A stretch of DNA of 64,000 nt from Macrotrachela quadricornifera (Eukaryota > Rotifera > Eurotatoria > Philodinida > Philodinidae): NCBI GenBank assembly GCA_022393335.1, contig JAJEKB010020179.1, positions 283,355 through 347,354 of the forward strand, in the 5' to 3' direction. The position numbers were made by a program, and so were the translations under genes. The notes beneath the pieces are model-generated. The model ran no database searches. It worked only from the letters and a program-made list of their open reading frames with translations, and was not told the origin of the DNA. Positions 46,332-58,469 of the stretch are shown here, in pieces. Each line of letters opens with the position of its first letter. Positions within the stretch are counted from its first letter, which is position 1.

Positions 46332-47950
46332 CAATGGAACATGAAGGTGAAATTCATCATCATCATCAACATACAAATGTTCATTATGGAAAACCACATG
46401 TTGCTGTATTATTAGCAGCATTTGCTTCATTGGGTGGATGGTTTTTTGGATATGATCAAGGTGTTACAGGCGGTATAGTCGTCATGCAATCGTTTAAAGA
46501 AGATTTTTGTATTGATGTATATGGCAGTAACGTCACCTGCAATGTCACACTAACTGCTTTGCCATCTGAATACAGACAATTTTTAGTACTCTTTACATTA
46601 TTGTATAATGTTGGATGTTTTATCGGTGCTGTATTCATTTCTTCAACTGTAGCAGAAAAATTTGGACGTCGAGCTATTATTTTTACGGCATCAATTCTAT
46701 TTTTCATTGGTACTTCAATGGTTATTTTTCCACCAGGAAAGTCCAAAAAATTAATGATTTTAGTACTTATTGGACGAATTGTCGAAGGAACTGGTGTTGG
46801 ATGTTCTTCATTTTCCTGTCCATTATACGCTTCTGAAATAGCTCCAACAAATCTTCGTGGAATGCTTTCAGGTTTTATGCAAATGACCGTAGTAACTGGT
46901 TTATTTGTTGCCAATGTGGTAAACTATTTCCTAAAAGGTCATCGATTGGGTTGGCGCATATCAAATGGAATTATATTAATTGCTCCACTTATCATTGTGA
47001 TTGGTATATTTTTTTGTCCTGAAACTCCTCGATGGTTATTCAAAGCCAAGGGTCGTGAATCAGCAGAAAAAAGTTTAAAACGTATTCGTAAAATAGATGA
47101 TGTAACTGCTGAATTAGATGCTATTGCCGATGCTATAGAAGAAGAAGGTAATCAAGTTTCAATTAAAGAATTATTTACAACAAAAAAGATGCTTGAAAGA
47201 CTTGGTGTAGGAGTAGCTATGCATATATTACAACAAGCAACAGGTATTAATCCTATATTTACATTTGGTGGTATTATTTTCGAAAGTATTCTTGGAAATG
47301 GTATTATATCATTAATGGTTTTAGCTGGTGCAAATTTATTAAGTACAATACCAGCTTTATTCTTATTTGATAGATTAGGACGTCGAAAACTTCTTATATT
47401 TTGTGGTTTAGCTATGGTTATTAGTCATCTTGTTGCAGCAACTGTATTTGTTACAGGTTGTACTACAACTAAAAATATAAATATAATTAATAACATTACA
47501 ACAACTGAAGAAGTTGTGAATTGTAAAACTAGTTCTGGTATATTAATGCTTATTGCTACAGTTATCTTTGTAGCTTTTTTTGCACTTTCTTGGGGACCTA
47601 TTGCTTGGATTTATGCAGCAGAAATTTTTCCTCTTAATGTTAGAGCTAGAGCAGTTTCAATAACAACAGGAAGTAATTGGTTTATGGGTACAATTATGTC
47701 TTATATATTAGAATTAATTACTCCATTAGGAATACATGGAGTATTTTATCTTTTTAGTGGTTTAACTTTAATAGCTGTTATATTCGTATATTTTTTCTGT
47801 CCAGAAACTAGAGGAATTTTATTGGAAGATATTGATGAAGAATTTGAGAATTTTCAAATAAAGAATAGAACAGTAGTAAGAGTATTACGGAAACTTTGTA
47901 ATCGGAATAGAAAAAAAACAGCTAAAGTTAATGCTACTGACATGGAATAA
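46193..47950 (+). CDS. MFS sugar (hexose) transporter
   Basis: 585 residues, single exon, 12 predicted membrane helices between residues ~70 and ~550. Sugar-porter signatures are complete: GYDQGVTGG in helix 1, EKFGRR after helix 2, GRIVEGTGVG, PETPRWLFKAKGR, QQATGIN in helix 7, DRLGRRKL, and the terminal PETRG. It would move a hexose down its gradient or with protons across the plasma membrane. GYDQGVTGG and the QQATGINP form resemble fungal and protist transporters more than animal GLUTs. The N-terminal ~50 residues are three copies of a 15-residue unit (listed separately), followed by HHHHQH. The ATG at 46193 is the first of four in-frame, equally spaced starts. Confidence 0.88.
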   Translation: MSLDSVNENDQYIKKMSLGSIDENDQYIDKMPVETVNENGEHVKKMSMEHEGEIHHHHQHTNVHYGKPHVAVLLAAFASLGGWFFGYDQGVTGGIVVMQSFKEDFCIDVYGSNVTCNVTLTALPSEYRQFLVLFTLLYNVGCFIGAVFISSTVAEKFGRRAIIFTASILFFIGTSMVIFPPGKSKKLMILVLIGRIVEGTGVGCSSFSCPLYASEIAPTNLRGMLSGFMQMTVVTGLFVANVVNYFLKGHRLGWRISNGIILIAPLIIVIGIFFCPETPRWLFKAKGRESAEKSLKRIRKIDDVTAELDAIADAIEEEGNQVSIKELFTTKKMLERLGVGVAMHILQQATGINPIFTFGGIIFESILGNGIISLMVLAGANLLSTIPALFLFDRLGRRKLLIFCGLAMVISHLVAATVFVTGCTTTKNINIINNITTTEEVVNCKTSSGILMLIATVIFVAFFALSWGPIAWIYAAEIFPLNVRARAVSITTGSNWFMGTIMSYILELITPLGIHGVFYLFSGLTLIAVIFVYFFCPETRGILLEDIDEEFENFQIKNRTVVRVLRKLCNRNRKKTAKVNATDME

Positions 47951-49010
47951 TAATGTATCCATTATAAATATTCTTTTTTCTAAATGCTTGTCAAGATAGG
48001 AACTCATAAAATAGCACAAGAGACATATTCAATTGATATCATAGATTTTAATGAAACTTTACTTGAATATTGTGTCCTGATTGAGATATTCAAACTACAA
48101 CAAATACTGATATCATTCTTCTAACTTCTTGATTGTGGCTCTTATACAATTGCTCTTAATTTTTTTTTATATCCTAAAATTCAAGCTTCTCCTTGTAGAT
48201 ATCCTATTTTATAAGTTCGTTAGTTTTTTGGTGACACCCTTTATTTAACCTAGATATATTTAATACTCTCAACTTATAAGAATTATTCTATTTGAGAAAA
48301 GTAAAAGCTCGCTTTAGATTAGATTTTCTCGTATTAAGACTTTTTTTGGTTTCTGTGCTTTCAAAAAAAAACTGCTTCTTCGGTTTGACATTGCTTGAAA
48401 AGAATCATATAAAAGATCTTGTATTAATTGAAATTTTTTTTTCTTCTATTTCACCTATGTTTTATTCTTTGTTGTTTTTCATTTATATATTCTTATAAAT
48501 AATAAAATAAAAGAATGCTAATGATTGTCACATTGATTATTCATTTTATACATCAAATATGGATCATCGCGTGTTTTACAAGTATATTTTTAAACTATTG
48601 TAAAAAAAACTAATGAAAAAAAAGAAATGATTCTCAAATATTTGATTATTATTTAAGAGCAAATAACATGTATAATTTTACGAATAATTATGACTATTTA
48701 CTTCAATGTTAGTGTCTTTTTTTTATCAATATAAAAAAAATGTAATAAAATACTTAAGATTCAAGGTAAGCATGTGTGTGATTATTGCCCTTTTTATTTC
48801 TATTTTTCTTTTTTCTTTTGTGTCGTTTCTAAGACAACTACCTAGTTTTGATGCATGTAGATAATTTATATTTAACGATGTGTTTATTTTTTTTCTTTTT
48901 CGTTCTGTTCTCTTCTATTTTTCGATCATAAAATATTGAAGCTGTCCGTCTTTTTTTTTTTTGTTCGTTTAAGCTTTTCTAGACGCGTACATCCTTGAAA
49001 AGAAAAATCG
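47951..49010. other. intergenic
   Basis: AT-rich with poly-T stretches; no gene or repeat recognised. Confidence 0.45.
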
Positions 49011-49554
49011 ATGACAAAACGAGCACCAAATGATAAATATCTTGAAGAACAATTTGATTCTATTGATAAAGGTTTATTTCAATCTACAAATTTTTTTTTC
49101 TTGTTTGTAAATATAATTACTAAATAATGTATTTTTAGAAAAGACTGGAAAAATATCGGCAAGCGATTTTCGAAAAATAGTCTTTCATGATGAATCACTT
49201 CGAGGTTTTCGTAGTGAAACAATTGATACATATATTGATGAATTAAGTGATCATACCGGATGGATTTCATTTGGAAAATTTAAAAAATTTATGCAAGCAG
49301 AAACACATACTTTTGAAAATCCTCTTGTTATTATTGAATTAAAACAAGCATTTAATGAAGTTGATACTAATCATGATGGATTTATATCACCACATGAAGC
49401 ACGACAAGGTATTACATTAGCTGGTCAATATATACCAGGAATTTCTTTTGATTATATTGCACAAAAATTTGATGATAATCATGATGGACAATTGTCATTG
49501 GAGGAATTTTTGAATAATATTAAGAAAATTTTTTCTGGAGAATATAAATATTAA
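49011..49554 (+). CDS. EF-hand calcium-binding protein
   Basis: Two exons (49011-49071 and 49139-49554) joined by a 67-bp GT-AG intron give 158 residues. Two canonical EF-hand loops lie in the C-terminal half: residues 96-107 (DTNHDGFISPHE) and 132-143 (DDNHDGQLSLEE), each with Asp at position 1, Gly at 6 and Glu at 12. The N-terminal half has two degenerate hands (DSIDKEKTGKISASDF and DELSDHTGWISFGKF) that lack key ligands. This calmodulin-like layout with one active lobe is common in calcium sensors. No signal peptide, so cytosolic. Paralogues or targets not predictable. Confidence 0.87.
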
Positions 49555-50016
49555 ATATTATTCATAAAAAAAAATTTTAAATAATTATTTTTATTATGTA
49601 ATTAATCTCGAAACAATTCTATTTAGATTGTGTTGAAAATACATTTAAAATTGTATAATTATCAGTTGAGAACTGTGTAATTATTACATTTTTCTTAACT
49701 TGATCTGAGGTCAAAGATAATTTTTGAATGAAACAAAATGCAGATATTAAAAATTCCATGTTTTATCGATTTTTGGTGTATTTCTCGAACTAAAGATAAA
49801 TCTATACAAAATAAAAGATTTCCAAGCTTTTTGAATTATGATTATCATTTCTTCAAGTATCTATAAAACAAATATACTCGAAAATCAATTGCATATGATA
49901 ATTACAATCAGCAATGTATAAGATACGATATTTTTCTTAATGACTATGCTCACATGTATTAACCTGTTTTTGTTTTCAATGATAAATGAATTAATTTAAA
50001 GGTAACCCTCTTTTCA
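49555..50016. other. intergenic
   Basis: 3' UTR of the EF-hand gene and AT-rich spacer; nothing else seen. Confidence 0.4.
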
Positions 50017-50801
50017 TATGACTATTCTTTACAATATCTTGTCACATTACCTATTGAATTAGTCTATCGTATATTAGACCATCTCAGTCAATTAACTATT
50101 TTTCTATCACTTTGTAACGTGTGTACGCGTCTTAATGCTATTATTAAGACTTATCATCTTTGAAACATTATTCATTTTTCTTTTCGGATATGTAGACATG
50201 AAATAATTTTGAAAATACACAATAATTAATAATACTAGAATTCTTCACAATTTAGACTTTTTAATACAGAAAAATAAATTTTAATCATTTTAGAATGCAA
50301 AAGCTGAGGATTCATATTTCGACTTACAGGCTATTAGTCTGAAGAATCCTGTAAAAATATATTGAGAACCATTTGTTAATACAAAACCATGAGCGTAGAA
50401 AGACTACAGTTAAATCAAATTTTCCTATATAAATATCTTCAGTTTTATATGAAAATTCATATATACACTTTCATCGAATTGAATGTGGAACAATCAAAAA
50501 TTCCAACATTTACCTCAAGCATTACGTAATAACACAGTCAGACAAGTTTTCTTATTAGTATTTGCCTGTCAAATACTGTATTATTAATATACCACAGGAA
50601 AATATTTTTATTAAAATATTCATATTGCCACGTAGTTTACGATCATTTTTAATAACTGCTTAGAGATATTCAACTTTCGTGATAAAATTCTTATAGAGAT
50701 ATTTTTTTCTTATACCACAATGTTTCAATATAGACACTCACTACACTCCAACCCTCATACAATAAAATAGCTATTGAAGAAGTACAATATTTGTTTAATG
50801 A
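50017..50801 (+). pseudogene. F-box plus LRR gene relic
   Basis: 50017-50163 reads SLQYLVTLPIELVYRILDHL, then LCNVCTRLNAIIKTYHL and TGA: an F-box typical of bdelloid F-box/LRR proteins. About 50490-50560 gives LPQALRNNTVRQV and 50734-50801 gives TLTTLQPSYNKIAIEEVQYL after a TAG acceptor. These are single LRR units like those in the intact array at 53959-56668. Intervening exons are missing or decayed. Confidence 0.6.
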
Positions 50802-52277
50802 AGTAAATCATTTATTGAAAAGAATTTGGTATTAATAATAATTCATGCATTGACATTACTTTTATTATATGTTCTTGTAAAAGGATATAATATCCAATTG
50901 TTCTTTTCGTATTTGAATTATTTTAAAAATACTGGTGATCATTCTTTTTTTGAACAGAAAATAATACAAGAACATCTTGTATCGGTCAAAAAAACTCTAT
51001 ATAATTTGCTTACTAAAAATGTCAACTATTGAGTGCAATATTATAGAATGTATAAAAACGTTATTTTCTTCTATTCTCAATTGTTGATTATAATACAAAG
51101 TAACCACTGAGATGCTGAATGCTTCTATTCATCGAAAAAAAAATTTTATTTATTTCACATATAGATGCTGAGAAGGAAAAAGAAAAACTTCTTGCCACTT
51201 TCTCATACAAGAAAGTTGTCAGTCACTTTCAAATTCTCATCTAGCAATGCACACGTCCTTGTCTGAGTAGACATACAAAGGTAATTGTTTGAAACAATAA
51301 AAAGACATTATATTTTTTTTTGATTATTAAAATTATTTTGTTGCTCTTTTATAACTTTCATTACTCAATCTGTATTTATTTATTTTTATATTAGAATGAG
51401 TTTTATATGATAAAAATCATTTTAGGATATATACCCTATAGAAGGAATTGTTTATTATGTTATATTCTAATATTTATCATTTTACACTTTCTGATTTTTC
51501 AATGGTAAGATTATACTATTAAAATATTGAATATGAATGTAATGAAAACAAGTAATAGACAAAACATATTATATTGTAGGTCTTTGTGACCTTTGTTATA
51601 AGCAACCTTTTCAATTGTAGAGCAAAAGAAGTTGTATATTGTTTTAAATAGAAATCGTTTTTGCAGACGTATAAGTTTTTAAAATTTTTACCTATATCAA
51701 TAAATCTGATCAGTGCCAAACAATTTTCTCCTATCTACATTTTTTGTCAATCAGCATAGTCTATGTTTTAAAATCTATAATATTTATGTCCTTCGGCTGT
51801 AGATATTATGATTTGGTAATAGTTCTAGTCTGTAGAAAACCGGAATTCTATCTAATGTAAGTTATAAAACATGGTTTGCAGATTATTGGTAAAATGTAGA
51901 CAATTAGTATTTGCTTTGAATTTTTGCTGTATAGAATGTAGCTTTTTTAAAAGATTTACGATGAAATTTCTTATAAAATAGTTCCTATGAATAAAACGTA
52001 GTTCGATTTTTTTTTCTTCTAATGGAGTATTTTCAACGATTCAACAGTAATATAAGATGATCATCGAAACTCAATTTCATATTCTATTGAGTTCTCCAAA
52101 TCTGTTTGCAAGCAATCAAACCTCTATCGAAACATCTCACAAGATGAATAAAAAGGTATCATAAGCTTACAAACTATGAAACAATGCGCAAATAAAACAA
52201 TTTAAATCGACATTGTGAAGAATTTTGTTCTTCTCTTTAAGATTTGAAATCATATAGAAAAACTGTCTCCGGTAATA
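50802..52277. other. intergenic
   Basis: AT-rich; the ORFs 50826-51032 and 51519-51719 have no recognisable features. Confidence 0.4.
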
Positions 52278-52951
52278 ATGAGTATTCAAAAGATCAAGAA
52301 CGAATTCAATTCATATTTATACAACAATTCTGTAAGCCCATATTTTGATCTTATTGAACAGAAAATACATTTGAAACGATCAATAATTGCTCTTAGTATG
52401 TTGTTATCATTCTTCTTTATTTATCTTATCTTTTTATTTGCATAGGTTTATCTTGTATTCTTTCCATTTATTTGATATTTGGTTGGAAGAATGATGTAAT
52501 CTGTAATACCATCGGTATTGTTTATCCTACTCATGCTTCGTAAGTTAAATTATTTATGCAAACGAAAGTTTCTGAAGGATAAAACATTATCTTCATAATT
52601 TTCAGAATATCAGCGATCAAATCATCACAAACATATGACAGTAGACCATGGTTAATCTATTGGACTATTTATTCGTTATTTAGTTGTATTGAATATTTTG
52701 CTCGTAGCTTATTCAATTTCTTACTTGTTTATTGGCTTGCTAAATGTATATTTCTTATTTGGTTAATGAAATCTGCTTCCAATATGATGGATAAATTTGT
52801 TAAAATTGCTATTGTTCTCAATGTTCCTAGTAAAACTCAGAATGGTAAGTAAAAATTAACATATATATCTATTGTATACTGAGATTTTCTCAAAAGAATT
52901 TTATACTTAGCAGATTCAATTTTTTCTATATTTACTCAGTATTATGAGTGA
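52278..52951 (+). CDS. REEP5/TB2-DP1/HVA22 family ER-shaping protein
   Basis: Four exons (52278-52395, 52446-52539, 52606-52844, 52914-52951) join in frame to 162 residues. Residues ~36-55 form a hydrophobic hairpin, followed by the family signature IGIVYPTHASISAIKS, RPWLIYWTIYSLFSCIEYF and a second hairpin LVYWLAKCIFLIWLM. These match the TB2/DP1/HVA22 domain of REEP5/6 and yeast Yop1, which insert hairpins in the ER membrane to bend it into tubules. The C-terminal tail is short. The last 13-residue exon is inferred from the acceptor at 52911-52913 and TGA at 52949-52951. Confidence 0.83.
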
Positions 52952-53356
52952 ATTAATTCTGAGTCCTGTTGAAGTCCTTTTATTTCTATATAATATTGTT
53001 CTTTTACCTTAAAATGGTTCATCCTAAAGTGTTTTTGTAATGTTGCTGTAACGTTATAGAAATAATAAGTTTTGAAAATTTACGAGAATATTTTAAAAGA
53101 TCGAGCATTTCACAACAAAAAAGCTATATAAATGCCGGATTCAGTAACGATATTATATATTAAAATGATTGTATATTTTTCGTTTGAATAAATTTGATAC
53201 TCAGGTCGAACAAACCGGCATAGGAACGACTGATTCCGAGGTATTTTGAAGATTGCATAAAAATAATATTCCAGTGAACGAATTCGATGACTAGATTTAT
53301 CCGATTTCGCCTGAAAACGACGAACGTCTGTCTCATATTGAGGAAATCCTAGACGT
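52952..53356. other. intergenic
   Basis: Short spacer before the LRR gene; the minus-strand ORF 53110-53409 has no family features and overlaps the start of the LRR gene. Confidence 0.4.
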
Positions 53357-56300
53357 ATGCACATTTTAGAACAAAAGGAAGAATCAAATGACAACTTACC
53401 AGATGACAAGGTCGATGTGAAAGAACTTATTTCTCAAAACAGTGATTCTTCAACATTGAATTTATCAGTACCAGGATTAACTGATCAAGATATGAAAATT
53501 ATAGCAGATGCATTGCGAAACAAGAAGGTGAGTGAATAAAGTTTAGTCTTTGAAAAGTAAGAAATGTATATGATCTACAATTTTTCGATAAATATCTGAC
53601 AGATAAGATTTGGCTATCTTGCAAGACTGTTAACGGAAGGGCTGTTATTTTATATAAAATACTTTTCATTAAAAAACAGGTGTCTAGATGTACATTGAAA
53701 AGAAGAGAAAGTGTGATTTTGGTTGGTATTTTCTTTTGATAGGTACGTGCTGAATACTGAGTAATACACGAATATTTGTTTTCTTCAGTTACATACATAT
53801 ATATAACATAGCATGAGGACAAAGCAATGGGACAACAATCGAGATCTGAGGATTTAAGATATTACACAATTTATTCACTTATCTTTTTGTATCTCCTAGT
53901 TGATTCATTGCGTAGTTTCTTAAGTTCGATATTAAATTGTTTTCATTTTTTCAAACAGACATTCATCACACTTAATCTCATAGTCAATCAGATTGGTGTT
54001 GAAGGAATTCAATATCTTGCTGATGCGTTACAAAGTGACACGGTAAACTTTTTGCTTTCTTTATTTCTCTTATTCTTATCATCATTTTCTCACACAGACA
54101 ATCACTACATTTCAACTTACAGCCACACAAATCGGAGATGAAGGACTTCAATATTTAAGTGATGCTTTACGAAATAATAAGGTCAATTTCTTTCTTGTTT
54201 AATCTTCTTTATTTCTATTTCTATATTTCATATAGACAGTCACCACATTTGATCTCAATATTAAGAAAATCACAGATAAAGCAGCTCAACATCTAGCTGA
54301 TGTTTTAAAAGATAACACGGTAAATTCTTTCTTTCTTGATCTTTCTCATTTTTATATCCATTTTCAACGTAGACACTCAATACACTGAAACTTATCAACA
54401 ATCAGATCGAAGACGTTGAAGCCCAACAGCTTGCCGATGGTTTACGAAATAATACTGTGATAATCTTCCTTTCTTTTTCTATCTCATTTCTAGTGACAGG
54501 TTCTTTTTTGCTATAGACACTTACCACACTCGATCTCGGATTAAATCAAATTGGAAGTGAAGGAATCCGATATTTAGCTGATGCTCTACAAAATAATACA
54601 GTAAACTTCATTTTCTACTCACCTCTCTTAATTTCATCTTCATTTTTCGTGTAGGGACTTACAAAATTTTATCTTCATGCTAATCAAATTGGAGATAAAG
54701 GAGCACAATATTTAGCTGATGCTTTACGAAATAATAAAGTGAATTATGTTCTCTCTTCATCTCTATTATTTCTATTTTCTTTATTTTTCTTACACAGACA
54801 CTCACAACACTCGATCTCAGCAACAATAAAATCGGAGAAAAAGCAATACAAGATTTAGCTGATGCTTTAAAACAAAATACAGTAAAAAAACCTCGCTCTT
54901 TTCTTTAATTTTTATATTTTTATACAGACACTTAACAAATTATCTCTTCGAGATAATCAAATCGGAGATAAAGAAATTCAACATCTCGCAAATGCTTTAC
55001 AAAATAATTCAGTGAATATCTTTTTCTCACTCAATTCTATCTATACTTCTTCACATAGACACTAACCACACTCGTTCTCGATTACAATAAAATCGGAGAC
55101 GAAGGTGCTCGATATTTAGCTGATGCTTTACGAAATAACACAGTAAATGTCTTTATCTTTCTCGTTTTTATTTACACTTTTTATACAGGCACTTACCACA
55201 CTTGATCTCAGCGTCAATAGGATCGGAGATGAAGGTGCTCGATATTTGGCTGATGCTTTACAAAATAACACAGTAAATCTTTTTATCTCTCTCATTTTTA
55301 TTTACATGTTTTATACAGGCACTTACCATACTTGATCTTGGTCTCAATAATTTCAGAGATAATGCAGTTCAATACCTCGCTAATGCTTTACGAAATAACA
55401 AGGTAAAATTTGTCTCTCATTTTTTTAGCTTAATTTTTCTTTTCCAGACACTCATCATGTTTAATTTTACATCCAATAAAATTGGAGAAAAAGCAGTTCA
55501 ATATTTAGCTGATGCTATACAAAATAATACAGTGATTTTTATTTTCTCATTATTCCTTCCATTTCTATCTTTTCTCTACAGACACTTACTACACTTGATC
55601 TTAGCATCAATAAAATGGGAGACGAAGGTGCTCGATATTTAGCAGATACTTTACGAAATAATACAGTAAATCTCATTCTCTCTCTATCTCATTTTTATTT
55701 ACACCTTTTTATACAGACACTCATCACACTTGTTCTTGTAGCCAATCGTATCGGATGTGATGGAGCTAAACATCTTGCTGATGCAATACGAATTAATACA
55801 GTGAATTTCTTTCATTCGTCGATTCTGTCATTTTGATCTTCGCTGGTTTTTTTCCCCATAGACACTTACTACACTTTCCCTTCGTGATAATTCAATCCGA
55901 AATGAGGGAGTTCAACATATAGCTGAAGCTTTACAAACAAATAAAGTGAATTTTTTTTTCTCTTTTTAATTCGTTCGATTCTATCATTATTACTTTTTCA
56001 AATAGACACTAACTACGCTCGACCTTGGACGAAATTCGATTGATGCCAAAGGAATTCGATATTTAGCTGATGCTTTACGAAATAATAATGTAATTTTCTT
56101 TCTCTCTATACATTTCTCTTATTTTCATCATTATTTTTCCACATAGACACTCATTACGCTTGATCTAATAGGTAATCGATTGAAAAATGAAGGTGTACAA
56201 CATCTCGCTGATGCTTTACAACATAATATAGTGAATTCTTTTTAGTATTCATGTCTTATTTTTATTCTCATTTTCTATTAGACATTGACTACACTTTTTC

Positions 56301-56668
56301 TTCGCGATAATCACATTGGAAACGAAGGTATACAAGATCTTGCTGATGCTTTACAGAATAACAGAGTAAATTTATTTTAAATTCATCTCTTTTATTTTTC
56401 TCATCATATTCTTCTTCAGACACTTATTAAACTGGATCTCGAAAGTAATGTATTTGGTGATAAAGGAATTCAATATCTAACTAATGCTTTACAAAAGAAT
56501 ACAGTAAAGTTATTTTTCATTTAATATCTATCATGTTTAACTATACTTTTTATCTAGACACTCACTGAACTTAATCTCAAAATGAATGATATTGGAAAAC
56601 AAGCTGAACAATATGTGATTGAAATTTTAAGGAAGAATACTGGATTGAAGATAGAAATGTCATGGTAA
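53357..56668 (+). CDS. NLRC3-like leucine-rich repeat protein (21 exons)
   Basis: Exon 1 (53357-53527) has a charged N-terminus and one LRR (LNLSVPGLTDQDMKIIADAL). It is followed by 19 exons of exactly 84 bp, starting at 53959, 54098, 54236, 54373, 54517, 54655, 54798, 54928, 55059, 55189, 55319, 55448, 55582, 55717, 55862, 56006, 56147, 56282 and 56420, and a last exon 56558-56668. Together they encode 625 residues. Every 84-bp exon is one 28-residue ribonuclease-inhibitor-type repeat (TLTTLDLS-NKIGDEGARYLADALRNNT), and every intron is in phase 0. Such LRR horseshoes bind proteins; animal relatives are NLRC3/NLR proteins, but no NACHT domain is present here. Introns are 46-68 bp except intron 1 (431 bp). 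Function unknown. Confidence 0.87.
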
Positions 56669-58469
56669 TGATTGACAAGTCTGACAATATATGATGATAA
56701 AGAAAATGATTTTTGTATAACTTCATAAAATTTTAGAATACATGCTATAATTTGATAAAAAATACTATTGAATTCTAAAGAAAAAAAACAAGAATACTTT
56801 CACTATACTAAATGAGAGATTTGATATGAAAAAAAGTTTGCTAAAAACCAATCAATTCATAGTTATTGCTCATGATTATTTTCTTGAGCTCATAGAAACA
56901 TATAAGGATATATTTTAATCTTAATAATAATACTTAGAATTGGTCAAAAGTTCTCGTCGCGATATTTTAAATCTTATAAAATACTTTGTATCGAAAGTTT
57001 TATGGCATGGATGCATAACAAAATGTCTCATCGATAATATTTAGAAACAGGCGTAAATTTTGGACAATTTCAAATTACATTAAAAGAAGAAAGAAATATT
57101 TCTAATTTTATTGTATTAAATATTCACTTATCAAAATTTTTTTTTAAAACTCTTCCTGTAATAAAACCTATTTTGACGTATTACAATTGTCATGAATAAA
57201 GAAATACAACTTTTCAAGAATTATGAAAAAACAATACTCATATAGTTGCGAATGTGTTAACATCATCTTAATAAATAATTAAAATAATATTTCCATTAAC
57301 ATGTAATAAGGTTGTATTGATGAATCTTCATAAAATAAAGAGTGACTCATAGGGGAAAAGGTGATTTGTGATTTAAAAATCACCACAGTTCATTTTTTCG
57401 CATAATTTAGAATGATTTAATATCAGAATTGTTCCCCTTGAAATGATCTATTAGTATCTCACTTTAATATCATTATCTTTTTAAAACTTATGCAAGTATA
57501 GCTTCTATACATCCAGAGACTTTTTGAAAAAAATATTTCATATGTATTATTCATTATGTAATTGTGCGTATACTAAATAATTTGTTGTGGATTGTTTAGA
57601 TTATTGAACATTATAATATATATAAAAAGCATTCCAAAAGTTTTTTCTGTCAGTTCTTCGGAAAAGCCCCAACTTGAGTTCAAATATTTTATTATAATGC
57701 TCAGACATATTTAGGATTATGTGCAAGAATTCAGACTTCCAAATCTTGCACTTTGCTGCTATATATTAGTTCTTTTACATTATTAACAAGTCATTCTTCA
57801 TATATTACATGACAAATGACTCCAAATAAATAGCCGAATTTTACACTTTATATTTTGATCCTTAAAAAACGTTTGACTATAAAAAAATTTATCAGATGAT
57901 GTAATGTGTATAGCTTATGCTAATTAGACGCTTTTTGTTTCATAACAGAAAGTATTTCAAGCGACCAATTATTGACGTTGTGAAAAATAATTCAGAGGTT
58001 TTTATTTCTATTTGGAAAATAAACTATTCTTTATAAATTGTAGAGTTTTTCACTCTTCATCTTTCGGTATATCCCACATTTTAATAAAACGTGTTCATGG
58101 ATTAAATTATGAAATGCAAAATTCTGCTGTTTATTATGGGTTATCCAATTGCAAGTCACATGCTTCTTGGAATAAAAAATGATAGACTACAGCAAAGTAC
58201 AAAACTAATAAGCTTGAAGTTTTGCATATTAGCAAATAGTACTTTCGAGTATAAAGATCTTTGTTTTGTTTTTGATAATTCTACTAACTGCTTATTTATC
58301 ACATCATCGATCTTTTCTGCTCATTTGTTTAGTTTATGTGGACTGTTGTTTTGCCACATACCTTCGCACAGTAATTATGTAGAAAAATGAAATACACTGT
58401 TTATAACGAGATTTTTCGTATAAATAGGTCTTTAACGACGAACGTATAAGAAATGTATTGAAAAATGTT
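56669..58469. other. intergenic
   Basis: AT-rich; ORF 58109-58390 has no recognisable motif. Confidence 0.4.

Noticed and set aside
46110..46914. Minus-strand ORFs of 106 and 152 codons across the transporter gene
   Set aside because: Antisense shadows of the repeat-rich N-terminus and the first membrane helices.
53110..53409. Minus-strand 99-codon ORF
   Set aside because: Overlaps exon 1 of the LRR gene in antisense and lacks any domain.
58109..58390. 93-codon hydrophobic ORF
   Set aside because: No family signature and no splice or promoter context; likely chance.
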